Positions 1 through 8,880 of a stretch of DNA of 64,000 bases are shown here, in pieces (the first letter of the stretch is position 1; each line of letters begins with the position of its first letter). The notes beneath the pieces are model-generated. The model searched no databases and had not been told where the DNA came from. It saw only the letters and a program-made list of their open reading frames with translations. A program made the translations under genes and the position numbers. Origin of the DNA: an uncultured Planctomycetota bacterium (lineage in GTDB: Bacteria; Planctomycetota; Phycisphaerae; UBA1845; Fen-1342); assembly GCA_900696525.1 (NCBI GenBank), contig CAADGL010000012.1, positions 248,001 through 312,000 on the forward strand. Reading direction: 5' to 3'.

Positions 1-8
1 ATCATGCC

Positions 9-1676
9 GTGACCGCGCCGGGGAAGCGCGGCGCGTTCGCCCCAGGTGAGGCGGGACGTTTCGGAGCGGGCTGCATGCTGTCGATCGCGCTGACGACGAA
101 TGACGGTCCGATGATCGCCCTGCTGGCCGTGTTGCTGGCGGCCGCCGGCGTGGCGGCGCTGCGCTGGCTGCGAGCGTCGCCGGCGAAGCCGCGCGAGGCC
201 GCGACTCGCGATGTCGCCCGACGGGCCGCCACCGCCGGGACGATGACGGCGGCGAGCGTGGCGGTTGTGGTGGTGACAGGTTGGATATGGCCGGGCGCCG
301 GCGCGGAAGCGCTGGCGTTGTGCGTGCTGGCGCTGGCGTGGCATGGCGCCGGCTTGCGGCGGGCGGCGCCGGTGCGCGGGTGGCTCGCGGCCGGCGGGGC
401 GGACGTGGCGACGATGCTCCCCTCGGCCGCGTTCGCATGTGCCTTGTGTGCGGTCGCTGTTTCGATCCCGAGCGCAGGCGAGCCCGCGATGCGCCTTGCC
501 AGCACCTGCCTCCTGATCGCCGGCGGCGGCGCGGTGATCGCCGTCGTGCGGGCAACGGCGGCGGCGCCCAACCGGCGCGCCGCGGCGGGCGAAGACGAGC
601 GGCGACTGGCGGCGGTGCTGACGGCGGCGGCGGCAGCCGTGATGCTGTTCGCGGCGCAGGACCTGCCGGCCTGGATGGTCGCTTTGCAGCCGATCATTGC
701 CGGCCTTGGGCTGGCGGCGGCGCTGCGCGACGTGCTCGTCGAGCGACGGCACAGGCGGCGCGCCTGGCTCACCGACCCGCGCCGGCTGCTCGAGCGGCCG
801 GCGGCGAGCCCGCTGCTGCGCCGCGCCGTGCCCGCGAGCGGCTGGGCGGTTGGAATCCTGGCGGCGGCTCAGCCTGCGCCCGGCGTCTCGGGCGTCAGTC
901 TCATCATCGCCGCCATGGGTTGCGGAACGCTGTTTCATCGCCGGGCGATTCCCCGGAGCGGCGACCTGGCCATGCTGCTATGCGCCGAGGCCCTGATACT
1001 CAGCGCGACGGAGTGGACCGGCTCCCTGCTGGCCGGCGGCGTTCTCGGCGGAACGCTCGTCGCCCTCGCGTTCGCGCTGCTCGCGGCGTTCTGGCGCACG
1101 CAGCTCGACGACGGCATCGCGTGGACCACGGCGGGGCGGCTGTTGCCGGCGGTGCGCCGCACGGCGCTTGCCGGGGCGGCGCTGGCCTTCGGTCTGGCGC
1201 TGTCCGCCGCGCTCGGGGGCGCAGGCATCGCGGGGCAGCAGCCACTGATGATCGCGGCGGCGATGGCGGGCTTGGCGGCCGCATGGGCGCTGTTGCAGCT
1301 GGCGGACGGAGACGGTCCGATCGAGCTTGCGGCGGCGCTGGCGACAACCGGCCCGGTGCTCTGGATGTGGTCCGGTCTCGAACCGGGGGCGCGCAGCGGC
1401 CTGACGCCGCTCGGGGCGGCGGCGGGCGGAGCGTCGCTGCTGTCGCTGTGCCTGGCGGCGCCGCTGGGGCGCCGGGCGCCGGGTCCGGTCGCAACCGGAT
1501 TCGTGCTGGGCGTCGTGCCGGTTCTCACGCTGCTGGTCGCGGGTCAGCGCGGAATCGACCGCGTGCTGCTCAGCATCGTCGTACTCGCCTTGGCGGCCGG
1601 ACTGACGCTGGGAATGACGCGGCTCGCCGCCTTGCAACGCGCGCCGCGCTCCTACAGTGATCCGGCGGCGACCTGA
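9..1676 (+). CDS. Polytopic membrane protein of unknown function
   Basis: The 555-residue product is almost entirely hydrophobic, with roughly 14 to 16 predicted membrane helices spread over its whole length and only short charged loops. I recognise no family motif. The GTG start at 9 overlaps a TGA at 10-12 that could close an upstream gene (GTGA overlap), which suggests an operon continuing to the left. In-frame ATGs at 75 and 111 are alternative starts; the one at 111 lies just before the first strong helix. The gene ends 25 bases before the most likely start of the pseudokinase-like gene, so the two are probably co-transcribed. A scaffold, transporter or polymer-handling role cannot be chosen from sequence alone. 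Confidence 0.72.
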   Translation: MTAPGKRGAFAPGEAGRFGAGCMLSIALTTNDGPMIALLAVLLAAAGVAALRWLRASPAKPREAATRDVARRAATAGTMTAASVAVVVVTGWIWPGAGAEALALCVLALAWHGAGLRRAAPVRGWLAAGGADVATMLPSAAFACALCAVAVSIPSAGEPAMRLASTCLLIAGGGAVIAVVRATAAAPNRRAAAGEDERRLAAVLTAAAAAVMLFAAQDLPAWMVALQPIIAGLGLAAALRDVLVERRHRRRAWLTDPRRLLERPAASPLLRRAVPASGWAVGILAAAQPAPGVSGVSLIIAAMGCGTLFHRRAIPRSGDLAMLLCAEALILSATEWTGSLLAGGVLGGTLVALAFALLAAFWRTQLDDGIAWTTAGRLLPAVRRTALAGAALAFGLALSAALGGAGIAGQQPLMIAAAMAGLAAAWALLQLADGDGPIELAAALATTGPVLWMWSGLEPGARSGLTPLGAAAGGASLLSLCLAAPLGRRAPGPVATGFVLGVVPVLTLLVAGQRGIDRVLLSIVVLALAAGLTLGMTRLAALQRAPRSYSDPAAT

Positions 1677-1701
1677 GACCGGATCGCTCGCGGCGAGCGG
1701 C

Positions 1702-4700
1702 ATGGTGGAGGATGCACGCGTGTTTCAGCGGCATTGTCGCGAGCAGCGCGTGGTGCTCATTCCGAGCGGGCTGTCGGCCGAGCAGCGCGCCGCCTTCGTG
1801 AGCCGCGTGACCGCCGCCGTCCGCCGGCAAGCCGCGCTGGCGGAGCGCTGTCCGGCCGTGCTGAGCATCGAGCCGGAGGTCAGCGAGCAGCACGACCGGC
1901 TGGTCGTGCTGCACGAGCCGGCCGCGCCGCTCGCCTGGCCCCTGCCGCCCCCGCCGCCCGACATCCAGACGCTGTGGTGGCTGACGATCGAGGCGCTGCT
2001 GGCACTGAAGGCCGGCACCGAAGACCTGAGCCCGCACGGCGGCATCCAGCCGGCCGCGCTGCTTCAGGATCCGATGGGCCGCGTCAAGCTGACCGACTTC
2101 GGGATCGCGCCGGCGTACGAGGCGGTCTGCGGCGTCGATCAGCGGCGCGGGCTGCATTGCACGACGCCGGAGCAGACCGCGGATTCGGGCGTCTGGTCGC
2201 TGCTGACGGAAAACGAGTACCGCAGCGACGGCTGGATCGCCTCCTACTTTGGCCACGAGCTGCTCGAAGACCGGCTGCCGCTGAATGCGCGCTCGGATCA
2301 GTTCGCGCTCGGCATGTTGCTGTTCGCAGCCGCCACCGCGCGACACCCCTATGGCGCGGCATTCGATGACCCGGCCCTTCGGTTCTATTTTCAGGTCGAG
2401 CCGGCGCGGCTGGACGAAGAGCGCGGCGAATGGGCCCCCGCTTTCGAGCGCCAGGCAAAGCTGCTGGCGCAGCCGGCGGATCGCCCGATCCTGGAGTGGG
2501 CGGGCCTGCTCGAGCGGCTCCTGGCGCGCGACGCCACCGCGCGTTTCGCCAACCTCGCGGAGGCCGTCGAGCTGGCGCGCCGGCACACGCGCCCAGCGTG
2601 GGAGGCCGCGGCGCTGGCGGTTGAGCAAGCCCGGCGGGCCTTGCACGATGGGCAATCCGACGCGGCGCTGGCGTCCCTCCAGCAAGCGCCGCTTGACGAA
2701 CTGCCCCCGGCCTGGCGCGCCAGACTCGACGCCCTGCGCGACGCCGCCCGGCGCGGCGATCTCTCCACCAACGCTCCGCGCCTGCGCCGCACCGCGCCAC
2801 CGCCGCACGCGCCCGGCGCCGATGACGCCGAGCGGCAGCAGCGCGAAGCGACCTGCCGCAGCGAGCTGGCCGCCGCCCGCCAGGAGCTGGCGGGCGGGGC
2901 GTTCGATGCCGCACGGCTGCGGCTCATGGCGCTGCTGGCGCTGCCGGATCTGCCGGCGGAGCTGCGCCAGCCGACAATGACGGCGCTGACCGAGGTGCAG
3001 GAGGCGCGCGGCCGCCGGGCCGAGCAGGCGGAGGCGCTCGAACAGGCGCGAACTGCGTGGGAGCGCGGCGACGCGGTGGAGATGCAACGTGCCCTGGCGC
3101 GGGCTGCCGGCGAAGGCGCGGATCGCGAGATCGCCGCCGCGCGTGCCGGCCTGGAGAAGCGGCTGGCCTGCTTGACTGCGGCGCGGGCGCAGTGGGAGGC
3201 GGCGCAACGCGCGTGCGAAGCAGGAGCGCCCGGGTCGGTGCTGGCGCCGCTGAGCGCCCTGGTGGCGAGCGAGGAGCTGCCGCGCGCCTATCGCGACGAA
3301 CTGGCCGAGTGGCTCGCGCAGCAGACCGGCCGCAGCACCGCCCCGCCGGCCCCGGAGCGCCTCGAAGCCGTCGTCAGGATGCACGACGTGCTCGACGAGG
3401 CCGAAGCGGCGGTCGATCGCGGCGATAGCGCGCAGGCCCGACGCTTGCTCGCGACGCTCGACCCGTCAGCCGAGACCGACGCCGAGGTGCGCGACCGCCG
3501 TGACCTGCTCGCGGGAAGGGCGCAGCGCGCCGAGGAGTTGCAGTCGGAGCTCGAGGAGTATCGCCGGCTGCTGGAGAGGCAGGACTACGCGGTGGTCGTG
3601 CGCGAGACGGCGCGCCGGCTCGGCGAATGGGCGCCGGGCGGCGCGCGGCGCGAGCTCGCGGCGCTCCAGGCGACGGCCAACCTGCGCCTGACGGATCATC
3701 GACGCGCGGTGGACGAGACGCTCGACGGCGTCGAGTTGGAAATCGCGCGTCGCGGGCGCCGCGCCAAACAGATCGAGGCCCGGCTGGGCGCTGTCCGCGA
3801 CGACGGCCTGGCCGCGCCGCCGCAGCAGGCCCGCGCGGTCGAGCTGCTCGAACGATTCGCAGGGCTGCCGCCTCCGCCTCCGCCGTGGCGCAAGCCGGCG
3901 CTGCTGGCTGGCGCCGCCGCTCTGATGTGCGCGATCGCGGTGTGGGGCTACGTGGCGCTGCGGCCCGGACCGGCGCCCGATCCGAACCGCGTGGATCCGA
4001 ACCGCGCTGGCCCGAATCACGCCGATCCGAACCGTTTCGATCCGAACCGGGCGGATCCGAACAAGCCCACGCTCGACCCCGTCGAGACCCTGGCCCGCCT
4101 TCGGGCCGCGGTTCAGGCCGAGCTGGCCGCCGTGCTGAGCGATCTCTCCGGCCTCGAAGTCGTTCACGAGGAAGGGCAGACGCGCTGCACGCTGACCGTC
4201 GAAGGCGGCCGCAGGCCGCTGGTCGAGTCCGTACCGCTCGCGCTGCCGCAAGCCGGCACCGCGCTCGAATCGGCCGTGCAGGCGGCGCGCGCCGCTGCGC
4301 GTCAGGCGGCCGGCCGGCTCGTCCTGCGGCGCGATGCGTTGGCGGCGCTTACGCGCGGGCCGCTGCCCGGCTCGTTGCTCGAAGCCTACGACGGCCGCGT
4401 CGAGCTGGCGCCGCCACCCCCTGGCGGCGACTCCGACGATCTCGCGCTCGGGCCCGCGGACCTGTCTGACAACAGCGTCGGCGTGTTGGCCCGCGCGCGG
4501 CTGCGAGACGATCCGCGGCCGTCGGCAACCTTCCGGCTCAGTGGCACGTGGCGCAGCACAGGACCGGCCGCCGCGCCCGGCGCGGGCCGCGACGGCCGGC
4601 TCGAAATCGACCAGGCGACGCGCGCCGCCTTCGCGGAATACCTGGGATCGCTCCAAGTCGATCAGGCCGCGCGCGTCGAAGCTGTGCTGCGCGAGACCCT

Positions 4701-6372
4701 GGCGCTGCCCGGCGACTTCCCGATCCGCCTGCCTCCTGCCTTCCGTGGCGGACCGCGCTTGCTCGTGCAGCTCGGACCCGAGAACGGCGAGCTCGCCGCC
4801 GAGGCGCTGACCTGGGACGCCGCGCGCCTGGTTTACGCCGTCGACGCGGATGCGCTGCGGCTGGCGCTGCTGGGGGCGCTGCGCCGGCAGGCGGCGGACG
4901 CGGAAACGGCCCGCCGGCTCACCGAGGATTGGCCGGCGCAGCGCTCGGCGCTGGCGCCGGCGCAAGGGGCGGCCGGATCAGCCTGGTGGGCGTCGTGCTT
5001 GCCGCTGGAGATAGCGGCGCGCGATGCGGCGCCGAGCGGGCCGCTGCGCGTGCCCGTGACGATCATCGCGGGGCCCCCCGACGCGCCGCCCGCCGAGCGC
5101 GTGTCGTTCGAGGCCGAGCTGCGCTATGAGCAGGGGCGGCTCGCGTGGGACACCGGCGCAGGCGCAACGGCGCGCGACCAGATCGCCCGGCGCCTCGCCG
5201 AACTGTCGGCGGACGCGAACCTGCGCGCCCGCCGCGCCCAGCGCCTAACCGACGCCCTGCGGCAGAAAGACCGCGGCGTGCGCTACGAGGTCTCCGTGTC
5301 CGACGCGCTGGAGGTCGTCGCCGAGCGCGAGTGCCGGCGGGTGCGCAGCGAGGTGGCGTGGGACGCGGCGGCGCTCGACTGGACGCCGACCGCCGTCACC
5401 ACGCCGCCGGAGTTGGCCGGGCTGGAAGCCAAGCTGGCGTCGGCGGCGCAGTTGCGGCCGATGTGCGCGCAGGTGCTGGCGTACCTGGCCGCGATGGCGG
5501 CGACGGAGAAGGCGGCCCTCAACAACATTCTGAACTACGAGCTTCCGGAGACGGAACAGGACGAGGCGGCGGCGCGGTCGCAGCTTGTCGAGCTGAGCCG
5601 CGCGCTTCAGCGGCACGTCGCGCGCGATCCGAGGCAGGACGCGTATCCGACGGTGTTCATTGAGTTCCTGGCGACGCCGAAGGCGGTCTATGGTCTGAGC
5701 TGGCGCGCCGTTGTGGACGACAGCGATTCGATCACCGACGTCGCCGACTTTGCGGTCTGGGAGGTCATGAGCCGCGCCGACCTCGACGCGCTCGAACCCG
5801 AGCGTTTCCGCGGGGAATACGCCCGCGCCGACGGCCGCTGGACCGGGCGGCTGCTCGATCCCGCGCTGCCGGAGACGGTCGCCGGCGACACCTTCGGCGT
5901 GCTGATCGCCCCCGACGGGCCACTCTGGCTCACGCGCTGGGAGCAGGTGCGCTTCCGGCCGCGGCGCGTCGCCGGCCTGGGCGGTGACGATCCGCCGCCG
6001 GCACAAATCGACCGCCTGCGTGACCTCATCGCTCCCGGCCGCGACGGGCGCTACCGGCGGGCGGGGCTCTGGTGCATGCCGCTGCTGGCGGCGACATGGA
6101 AGGGCGACCCGCAAGACCTCTACAAGGTGGGGGTGCTGACTCCCGGCGGCGTCGAGCGGAGCGTGCGGTTCCGCTCGATCGGCCGAGACGGGCAGTTGAC
6201 GGCCGCCATCTTGGAGTACACCGGCGCCGGCCCCGCGTGGGGTACCTTCGCCAGGACGCTCGAAGCCCGGGAGGCCGGGGCGGCGTTCTGGAACTTCGGT
6301 TGGAAGGACGCGAGCTATCAGCCGCAAAGCGCGCGGGTGCTCGTGCTTCCGCCGCAACGACCGACGCCGTGA
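1702..6372 (+). CDS. Giant membrane-anchored pseudokinase-like protein with DPN-repeat linker
   Basis: The product has about 1556 residues. The first 300 resemble a Ser/Thr kinase domain: a catalytic-loop equivalent 'HGGIQPAALL' near residue 112, a DFG motif near 132, and a late 'SDQFALGMLL' helix like the family's SD-x-x-SLG. I see no glycine-rich loop, and the catalytic HRD Asp is missing, so it is probably a pseudokinase. Next comes a long Arg/Glu/Ala-rich helical or TPR-like region, a single membrane helix near 730-753, a linker with six DPN-type units (DNA 3976-4068), and an outer domain of about 770 residues that I do not recognise. The ATG at 1702 was preferred; an in-frame GTG at 1657 would overlap the upstream gene by 20 bases. 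Phosphopeptide or nucleotide sensing across the membrane is inference. Confidence 0.75.
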   Translation: MVEDARVFQRHCREQRVVLIPSGLSAEQRAAFVSRVTAAVRRQAALAERCPAVLSIEPEVSEQHDRLVVLHEPAAPLAWPLPPPPPDIQTLWWLTIEALLALKAGTEDLSPHGGIQPAALLQDPMGRVKLTDFGIAPAYEAVCGVDQRRGLHCTTPEQTADSGVWSLLTENEYRSDGWIASYFGHELLEDRLPLNARSDQFALGMLLFAAATARHPYGAAFDDPALRFYFQVEPARLDEERGEWAPAFERQAKLLAQPADRPILEWAGLLERLLARDATARFANLAEAVELARRHTRPAWEAAALAVEQARRALHDGQSDAALASLQQAPLDELPPAWRARLDALRDAARRGDLSTNAPRLRRTAPPPHAPGADDAERQQREATCRSELAAARQELAGGAFDAARLRLMALLALPDLPAELRQPTMTALTEVQEARGRRAEQAEALEQARTAWERGDAVEMQRALARAAGEGADREIAAARAGLEKRLACLTAARAQWEAAQRACEAGAPGSVLAPLSALVASEELPRAYRDELAEWLAQQTGRSTAPPAPERLEAVVRMHDVLDEAEAAVDRGDSAQARRLLATLDPSAETDAEVRDRRDLLAGRAQRAEELQSELEEYRRLLERQDYAVVVRETARRLGEWAPGGARRELAALQATANLRLTDHRRAVDETLDGVELEIARRGRRAKQIEARLGAVRDDGLAAPPQQARAVELLERFAGLPPPPPPWRKPALLAGAAALMCAIAVWGYVALRPGPAPDPNRVDPNRAGPNHADPNRFDPNRADPNKPTLDPVETLARLRAAVQAELAAVLSDLSGLEVVHEEGQTRCTLTVEGGRRPLVESVPLALPQAGTALESAVQAARAAARQAAGRLVLRRDALAALTRGPLPGSLLEAYDGRVELAPPPPGGDSDDLALGPADLSDNSVGVLARARLRDDPRPSATFRLSGTWRSTGPAAAPGAGRDGRLEIDQATRAAFAEYLGSLQVDQAARVEAVLRETLALPGDFPIRLPPAFRGGPRLLVQLGPENGELAAEALTWDAARLVYAVDADALRLALLGALRRQAADAETARRLTEDWPAQRSALAPAQGAAGSAWWASCLPLEIAARDAAPSGPLRVPVTIIAGPPDAPPAERVSFEAELRYEQGRLAWDTGAGATARDQIARRLAELSADANLRARRAQRLTDALRQKDRGVRYEVSVSDALEVVAERECRRVRSEVAWDAAALDWTPTAVTTPPELAGLEAKLASAAQLRPMCAQVLAYLAAMAATEKAALNNILNYELPETEQDEAAARSQLVELSRALQRHVARDPRQDAYPTVFIEFLATPKAVYGLSWRAVVDDSDSITDVADFAVWEVMSRADLDALEPERFRGEYARADGRWTGRLLDPALPETVAGDTFGVLIAPDGPLWLTRWEQVRFRPRRVAGLGGDDPPPAQIDRLRDLIAPGRDGRYRRAGLWCMPLLAATWKGDPQDLYKVGVLTPGGVERSVRFRSIGRDGQLTAAILEYTGAGPAWGTFARTLEAREAGAAFWNFGWKDASYQPQSARVLVLPPQRPTP
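3976..4068 (+). repeat. DPN-type tandem repeat encoding the juxtamembrane linker
   Basis: Six 15-base units, each beginning GATCCGAAC or a close variant, encode DPNRV, DPNRA, GPNHA, DPNRF, DPNRA and DPNKP. They lie just after the membrane helix of the pseudokinase-like protein and probably form an extended stalk. The same DPN triplet makes up the long repeats at 63049-63210 and 63955-64000. Confidence 0.8.
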
Positions 6373-6421
6373 GGCAATGCTCTCGTTGTCTTCAGCGTGA
6401 GCCTGCACGCGCGACGGAGAG

Positions 6422-6472
6422 AAAAAGGGCGGGCGAGCCGAGCATGGGCGTTTGGCGGGACCCGGCTCGCCC
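6422..6472 (-). terminator. Candidate intrinsic terminator of the nrdR operon
   Basis: A perfect 10-base inverted repeat (6431-6440 with 6463-6472, 22-base loop) is followed on the minus strand, four bases later, by TTTTT (6422-6426). It lies about 200 bases past the ATP-cone gene and 60-100 bases past the convergent pseudokinase gene, so the hairpin may serve both strands. Only the minus side has a T tract. Confidence 0.5.
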
Positions 6473-6668
6473 TTCATCAGGGGAACGGAGGCTTGTCAAA
6501 AAGCGGCCCACAACTGCCGCCGCCCGGGGCGCTTGATGAAGCACCCCGGCGGCGGTTCATCGTCCGTGAACAGTCAGGGCCACCCTCCTGGCGGCGACTG
6601 TGCCGACGCCCGCGCGCCCGAAGCCGTGGCGCGGATTCCGTCGCGCTCGCAAGTCGACACAACAGCGG
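6473..6668. other. Convergent intergenic region with a second strong hairpin
   Basis: No gene is apparent between the two converging ends. The region holds a compact imperfect hairpin at 6517-6555: a GCTT/AAGC tip with a four-base loop, GGGG/CCCC, then a CCGCCG/CGGCGG base. On the minus strand TTTTT follows after about 14 bases (6498-6502). This could be a first, weaker terminator ahead of the one at 6422-6472. Confidence 0.4.
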
Positions 6669-7244
6669 TCACAACTCGTGCGGCGGCGGAGCGACGGCGA
6701 CGCCGTCTCCGACCCGGCCGTCGCTTGCCAGGCCCCACGCACGCAGTTCATTTCGAATCAACTCGGCGACCAGCCCGGCGGAAACCAGGGCGTAGTTCAG
6801 CGCCACAACCCGGCTCTCGATCTCGCCCGCGAGAATCCGCGCCACGCTCGGCGACAGGCCATGGCGGCGGCGAAGCGCCGCGCACACGGTCGCCTTGCAC
6901 CACGGTGCGGGCCCCTGCCGGCCGTGTGCGCCGACGACGGCAATGGACCGGCGGCAGGCGGCGCGATGGCGCCGGTGGCCGGCCATCTGCCGGGCGACGT
7001 CCTCCAGCCCGGTTTCCAACAGCACCTGCCGCGTGCAGCGGAAGATGTACTCGGTCGAGGGCGGCCGGCGCTCTTTCCACTCGCGCAGGTGGATCAGCAC
7101 GGCCTGCGACAGCGAGTCGGCGAAACGCTCGTCATAGTGGCACTCGCGCATCGCAGCCGACAGGCTACGACGCAGCTTGCCGATGTTGAACGGCTCGCCC
7201 GTTCCGTCGCTCTTGCGAACCATCACCGTCGCAGCGTGCTTCAC
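6669..7244 (-). CDS. Stand-alone tandem ATP-cone protein coupled to NrdR
   Basis: The product has 191 residues. Residues about 8-90 look like an ATP-cone: 'VRKSDGTGEPFNIGKLRRSL' matches the family opening (V-x-K-x-DG...PF...KL), followed by helices ending 'QVLLETGLEDVARQM'. Residues about 110-180, with 'CKATVCAALRRRHGLSP' and a long helix pair, look like a second, more degenerate copy. No catalytic domain is attached. In known proteins ATP-cones bind ATP/dATP and control ribonucleotide reductase or NrdR. The GTG start overlaps the nrdR stop by four bases (GTGA), so translation is probably coupled. An accessory nucleotide sensor acting with NrdR is inference. An in-frame ATG a few codons downstream is an alternative start. 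Confidence 0.75.
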   Translation of the reverse strand: MKHAATVMVRKSDGTGEPFNIGKLRRSLSAAMRECHYDERFADSLSQAVLIHLREWKERRPPSTEYIFRCTRQVLLETGLEDVARQMAGHRRHRAACRRSIAVVGAHGRQGPAPWCKATVCAALRRRHGLSPSVARILAGEIESRVVALNYALVSAGLVAELIRNELRAWGLASDGRVGDGVAVAPPPHEL

Positions 7245-7750
7245 GTCTCTTCCGTCTGATCGAAAAGGTTCTGCTGACCCGGAATCTCTTCGGCCGAACG
7301 CTCGATCACGTCGCGCGCCTCGTCGATAAACTCGCCAACGTCCTGGAACTGCCGATAGACGCTGGCGTAGCGCACATACGCCACCTGATCCACGCGCCGC
7401 AGCACCGCGGCGACACGCTCGCCGATCGACGAGCTCGAAACCTCCTTATCGAACGCCGCCACGAGCTGCTCTTCGACCTCGTCCACCACCTGCTCAAGCC
7501 GCTCGGCAGAGATCGGCCGCTTGTACGCCGCCCGCCGGATCCCTTCGAGCAGTTTGCGCCGGTCGTACGGGACGCGCGACCCGTCCCGCTTGATCACCGT
7601 CAGCTTGATGCGCTCTTCGGCGCGCTCATAGGTGGTGTAGCGCCGACGACACTCGACGCAGTGCCGACGACGCCGAATGCAGCGACCACCATCGGTCGAT
7701 CGGGAATCAATGACCTTGTCATTGTCAGCATTACAGAAAGGGCACCGCAT
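7241..7750 (-). CDS. nrdR: Transcriptional repressor NrdR
   Basis: This 169-residue protein has the normal NrdR length and layout. An N-terminal zinc ribbon uses Cys3, Cys6, Cys31 and Cys34 ('CPFC', 'CVEC'), followed by the family-typical 'RRRYTTYER' and an ATP-cone opening 'VIKRDGSRVPYDRRKL'. NrdR represses ribonucleotide reductase genes when its cone is loaded with dATP. The ATG at 7750 was chosen because the zinc ribbon starts directly there; an in-frame upstream extension would add about 30 unrelated residues. A promoter with an internal NrdR-box-like site lies about 110 bases upstream, suggesting autoregulation. The downstream ATP-cone gene overlaps it by four bases. No ribonucleotide reductase gene is in the window. 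Confidence 0.96.
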   Translation of the reverse strand: MRCPFCNADNDKVIDSRSTDGGRCIRRRRHCVECRRRYTTYERAEERIKLTVIKRDGSRVPYDRRKLLEGIRRAAYKRPISAERLEQVVDEVEEQLVAAFDKEVSSSSIGERVAAVLRRVDQVAYVRYASVYRQFQDVGEFIDEARDVIERSAEEIPGQQNLFDQTEET

Positions 7751-7857
7751 GCGGCTCGCGTTTCCCGGTTGACGGCCGCGCCCGAGTTCCCGACCTGCCG
7801 CCCGCCGTACCGCTTTGACACCCGCCGGACAGGGCGACAACTAATTGATCTCTTATC

Positions 7858-7886
7858 AGAATAACACACAATATGCAGTGTGTCAA
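7858..7886 (-). promoter_or_regulatory. nrdR promoter, sigma70-type
   Basis: On the minus strand a consensus TTGACA (7881-7886) is followed after exactly 17 bases by TATTCT (7858-7863). Transcription would start near 7851, giving a leader of about 100 bases before the nrdR ATG at 7750. Confidence 0.72.
7866..7881 (-). promoter_or_regulatory. NrdR box inside the nrdR promoter
   Basis: The plus-strand sequence ACACAATATGCAGTGT matches the known NrdR-box consensus acaCwAtATaTwGtgt at 14 of 16 positions and is an imperfect palindrome. It fills the spacer between -35 and -10 and touches the -35, so a bound repressor would block RNA polymerase. A convincing second box at the usual distance was not seen. 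Confidence 0.7.
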
Positions 7887-7942
7887 CCCAAAATCCTCCG
7901 CTTCCGACGACACCGGCTTGTTTTCGCGTTATAACCCCGCGC

Positions 7943-8842
7943 ATGGGCCTGCCCGTCGCCGAATTCAATGACGCCGGCATCCACCTGCTCGGCGCCTCGC
8001 TCGCCGGCGAGGAGACCTACCTCGTCCTGCCTGAGCTCAACCTGGCCTTCGACGTCGGCCGGGCGCCCCGCGAGGTCCTGGCGGTCGACCACGTCTTCCT
8101 CAGCCACGGCCACATGGATCATGCCGCTGGCATCGCCTACTACTTCTCGCAGCGCATGTTCATCGACAACCGGCCCGGAACGGTCTACGTGCCCGCGGGA
8201 CTCGACGGACCGCTCCAGGAGCTGCTGAGAATCTGGGCCCAGATCGACGGGCAGGAGCCCGCCGCCAACATCGTCGTCGCCCGGCCCGGACAGGACGTCC
8301 CCCTGCGGCGCGATCTCATCGTGCGGCCCTTCGAGGTCAATCACCCGTCCCGGCGGCGCGAGCGCGGCGTGGTGCGGGCGCTGGGTTTCTCGGCCATCGA
8401 GGTCCGGCACAAGCTGCTGCCGGAGCACGAGGGGCTGACCGGCCCGCAGATTGTCGAGTTGAAGACCCAGGGCGTGCCGATCACGCGCCGCGTCGAGGCG
8501 CCGCTGGTCTGCTACTGCGGCGACACGGCGCCAGGCGACTTCTTCGAGCTGGACTACGTGCGCGAGGCGCGCCTGCTGCTGCTGGAGTGCACGTTCTTCG
8601 ACCCCGACCACATCCGGCGCGCCCGGCAGGGGAACCACATGCACGTCCGCGACCTGCGCGACGTGCTGCCGAAACTGCGCAACGAGCGCATCCTGCTGAC
8701 CCACCTGTCACGGCGCACCTCGCTGGCCGAGGCCCGCGCCCACCTGCGCCGCGAACTCGGCCCGGACGTCGATCCGCGGCTCAGCTTCCTGATGGAATAC
8801 CGCCGCCGACGGCCGGCGCGCGGTCCGCGCCCGGCGCCGTAG
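7943..8842 (+). CDS. RNase Z-like metallo-beta-lactamase-fold hydrolase
   Basis: The product has 299 residues. The metal site 'SHGHMDHAAG' (HxHxDH) sits in the first quarter, with later family features 'CYCGDTAP' (GDT, metal-bridging Asp) and 'ILLTHLSRR' (third metal histidine). The length and arrangement fit short-form ribonuclease Z, which trims tRNA 3' ends, but related hydrolases share the fold and the assignment is not certain. The ATG at 7943 was chosen because the conserved first strand follows it; an in-frame GTG at 7880 would run into the divergent nrdR promoter. The gene is divergent from nrdR and stands alone on its strand. Confidence 0.8.
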   Translation: MGLPVAEFNDAGIHLLGASLAGEETYLVLPELNLAFDVGRAPREVLAVDHVFLSHGHMDHAAGIAYYFSQRMFIDNRPGTVYVPAGLDGPLQELLRIWAQIDGQEPAANIVVARPGQDVPLRRDLIVRPFEVNHPSRRRERGVVRALGFSAIEVRHKLLPEHEGLTGPQIVELKTQGVPITRRVEAPLVCYCGDTAPGDFFELDYVREARLLLLECTFFDPDHIRRARQGNHMHVRDLRDVLPKLRNERILLTHLSRRTSLAEARAHLRRELGPDVDPRLSFLMEYRRRRPARGPRPAP

Positions 8843-8880
8843 CGGCGTCCCGCTCGCGCGACGGCCGGCTCCCGATCGGC

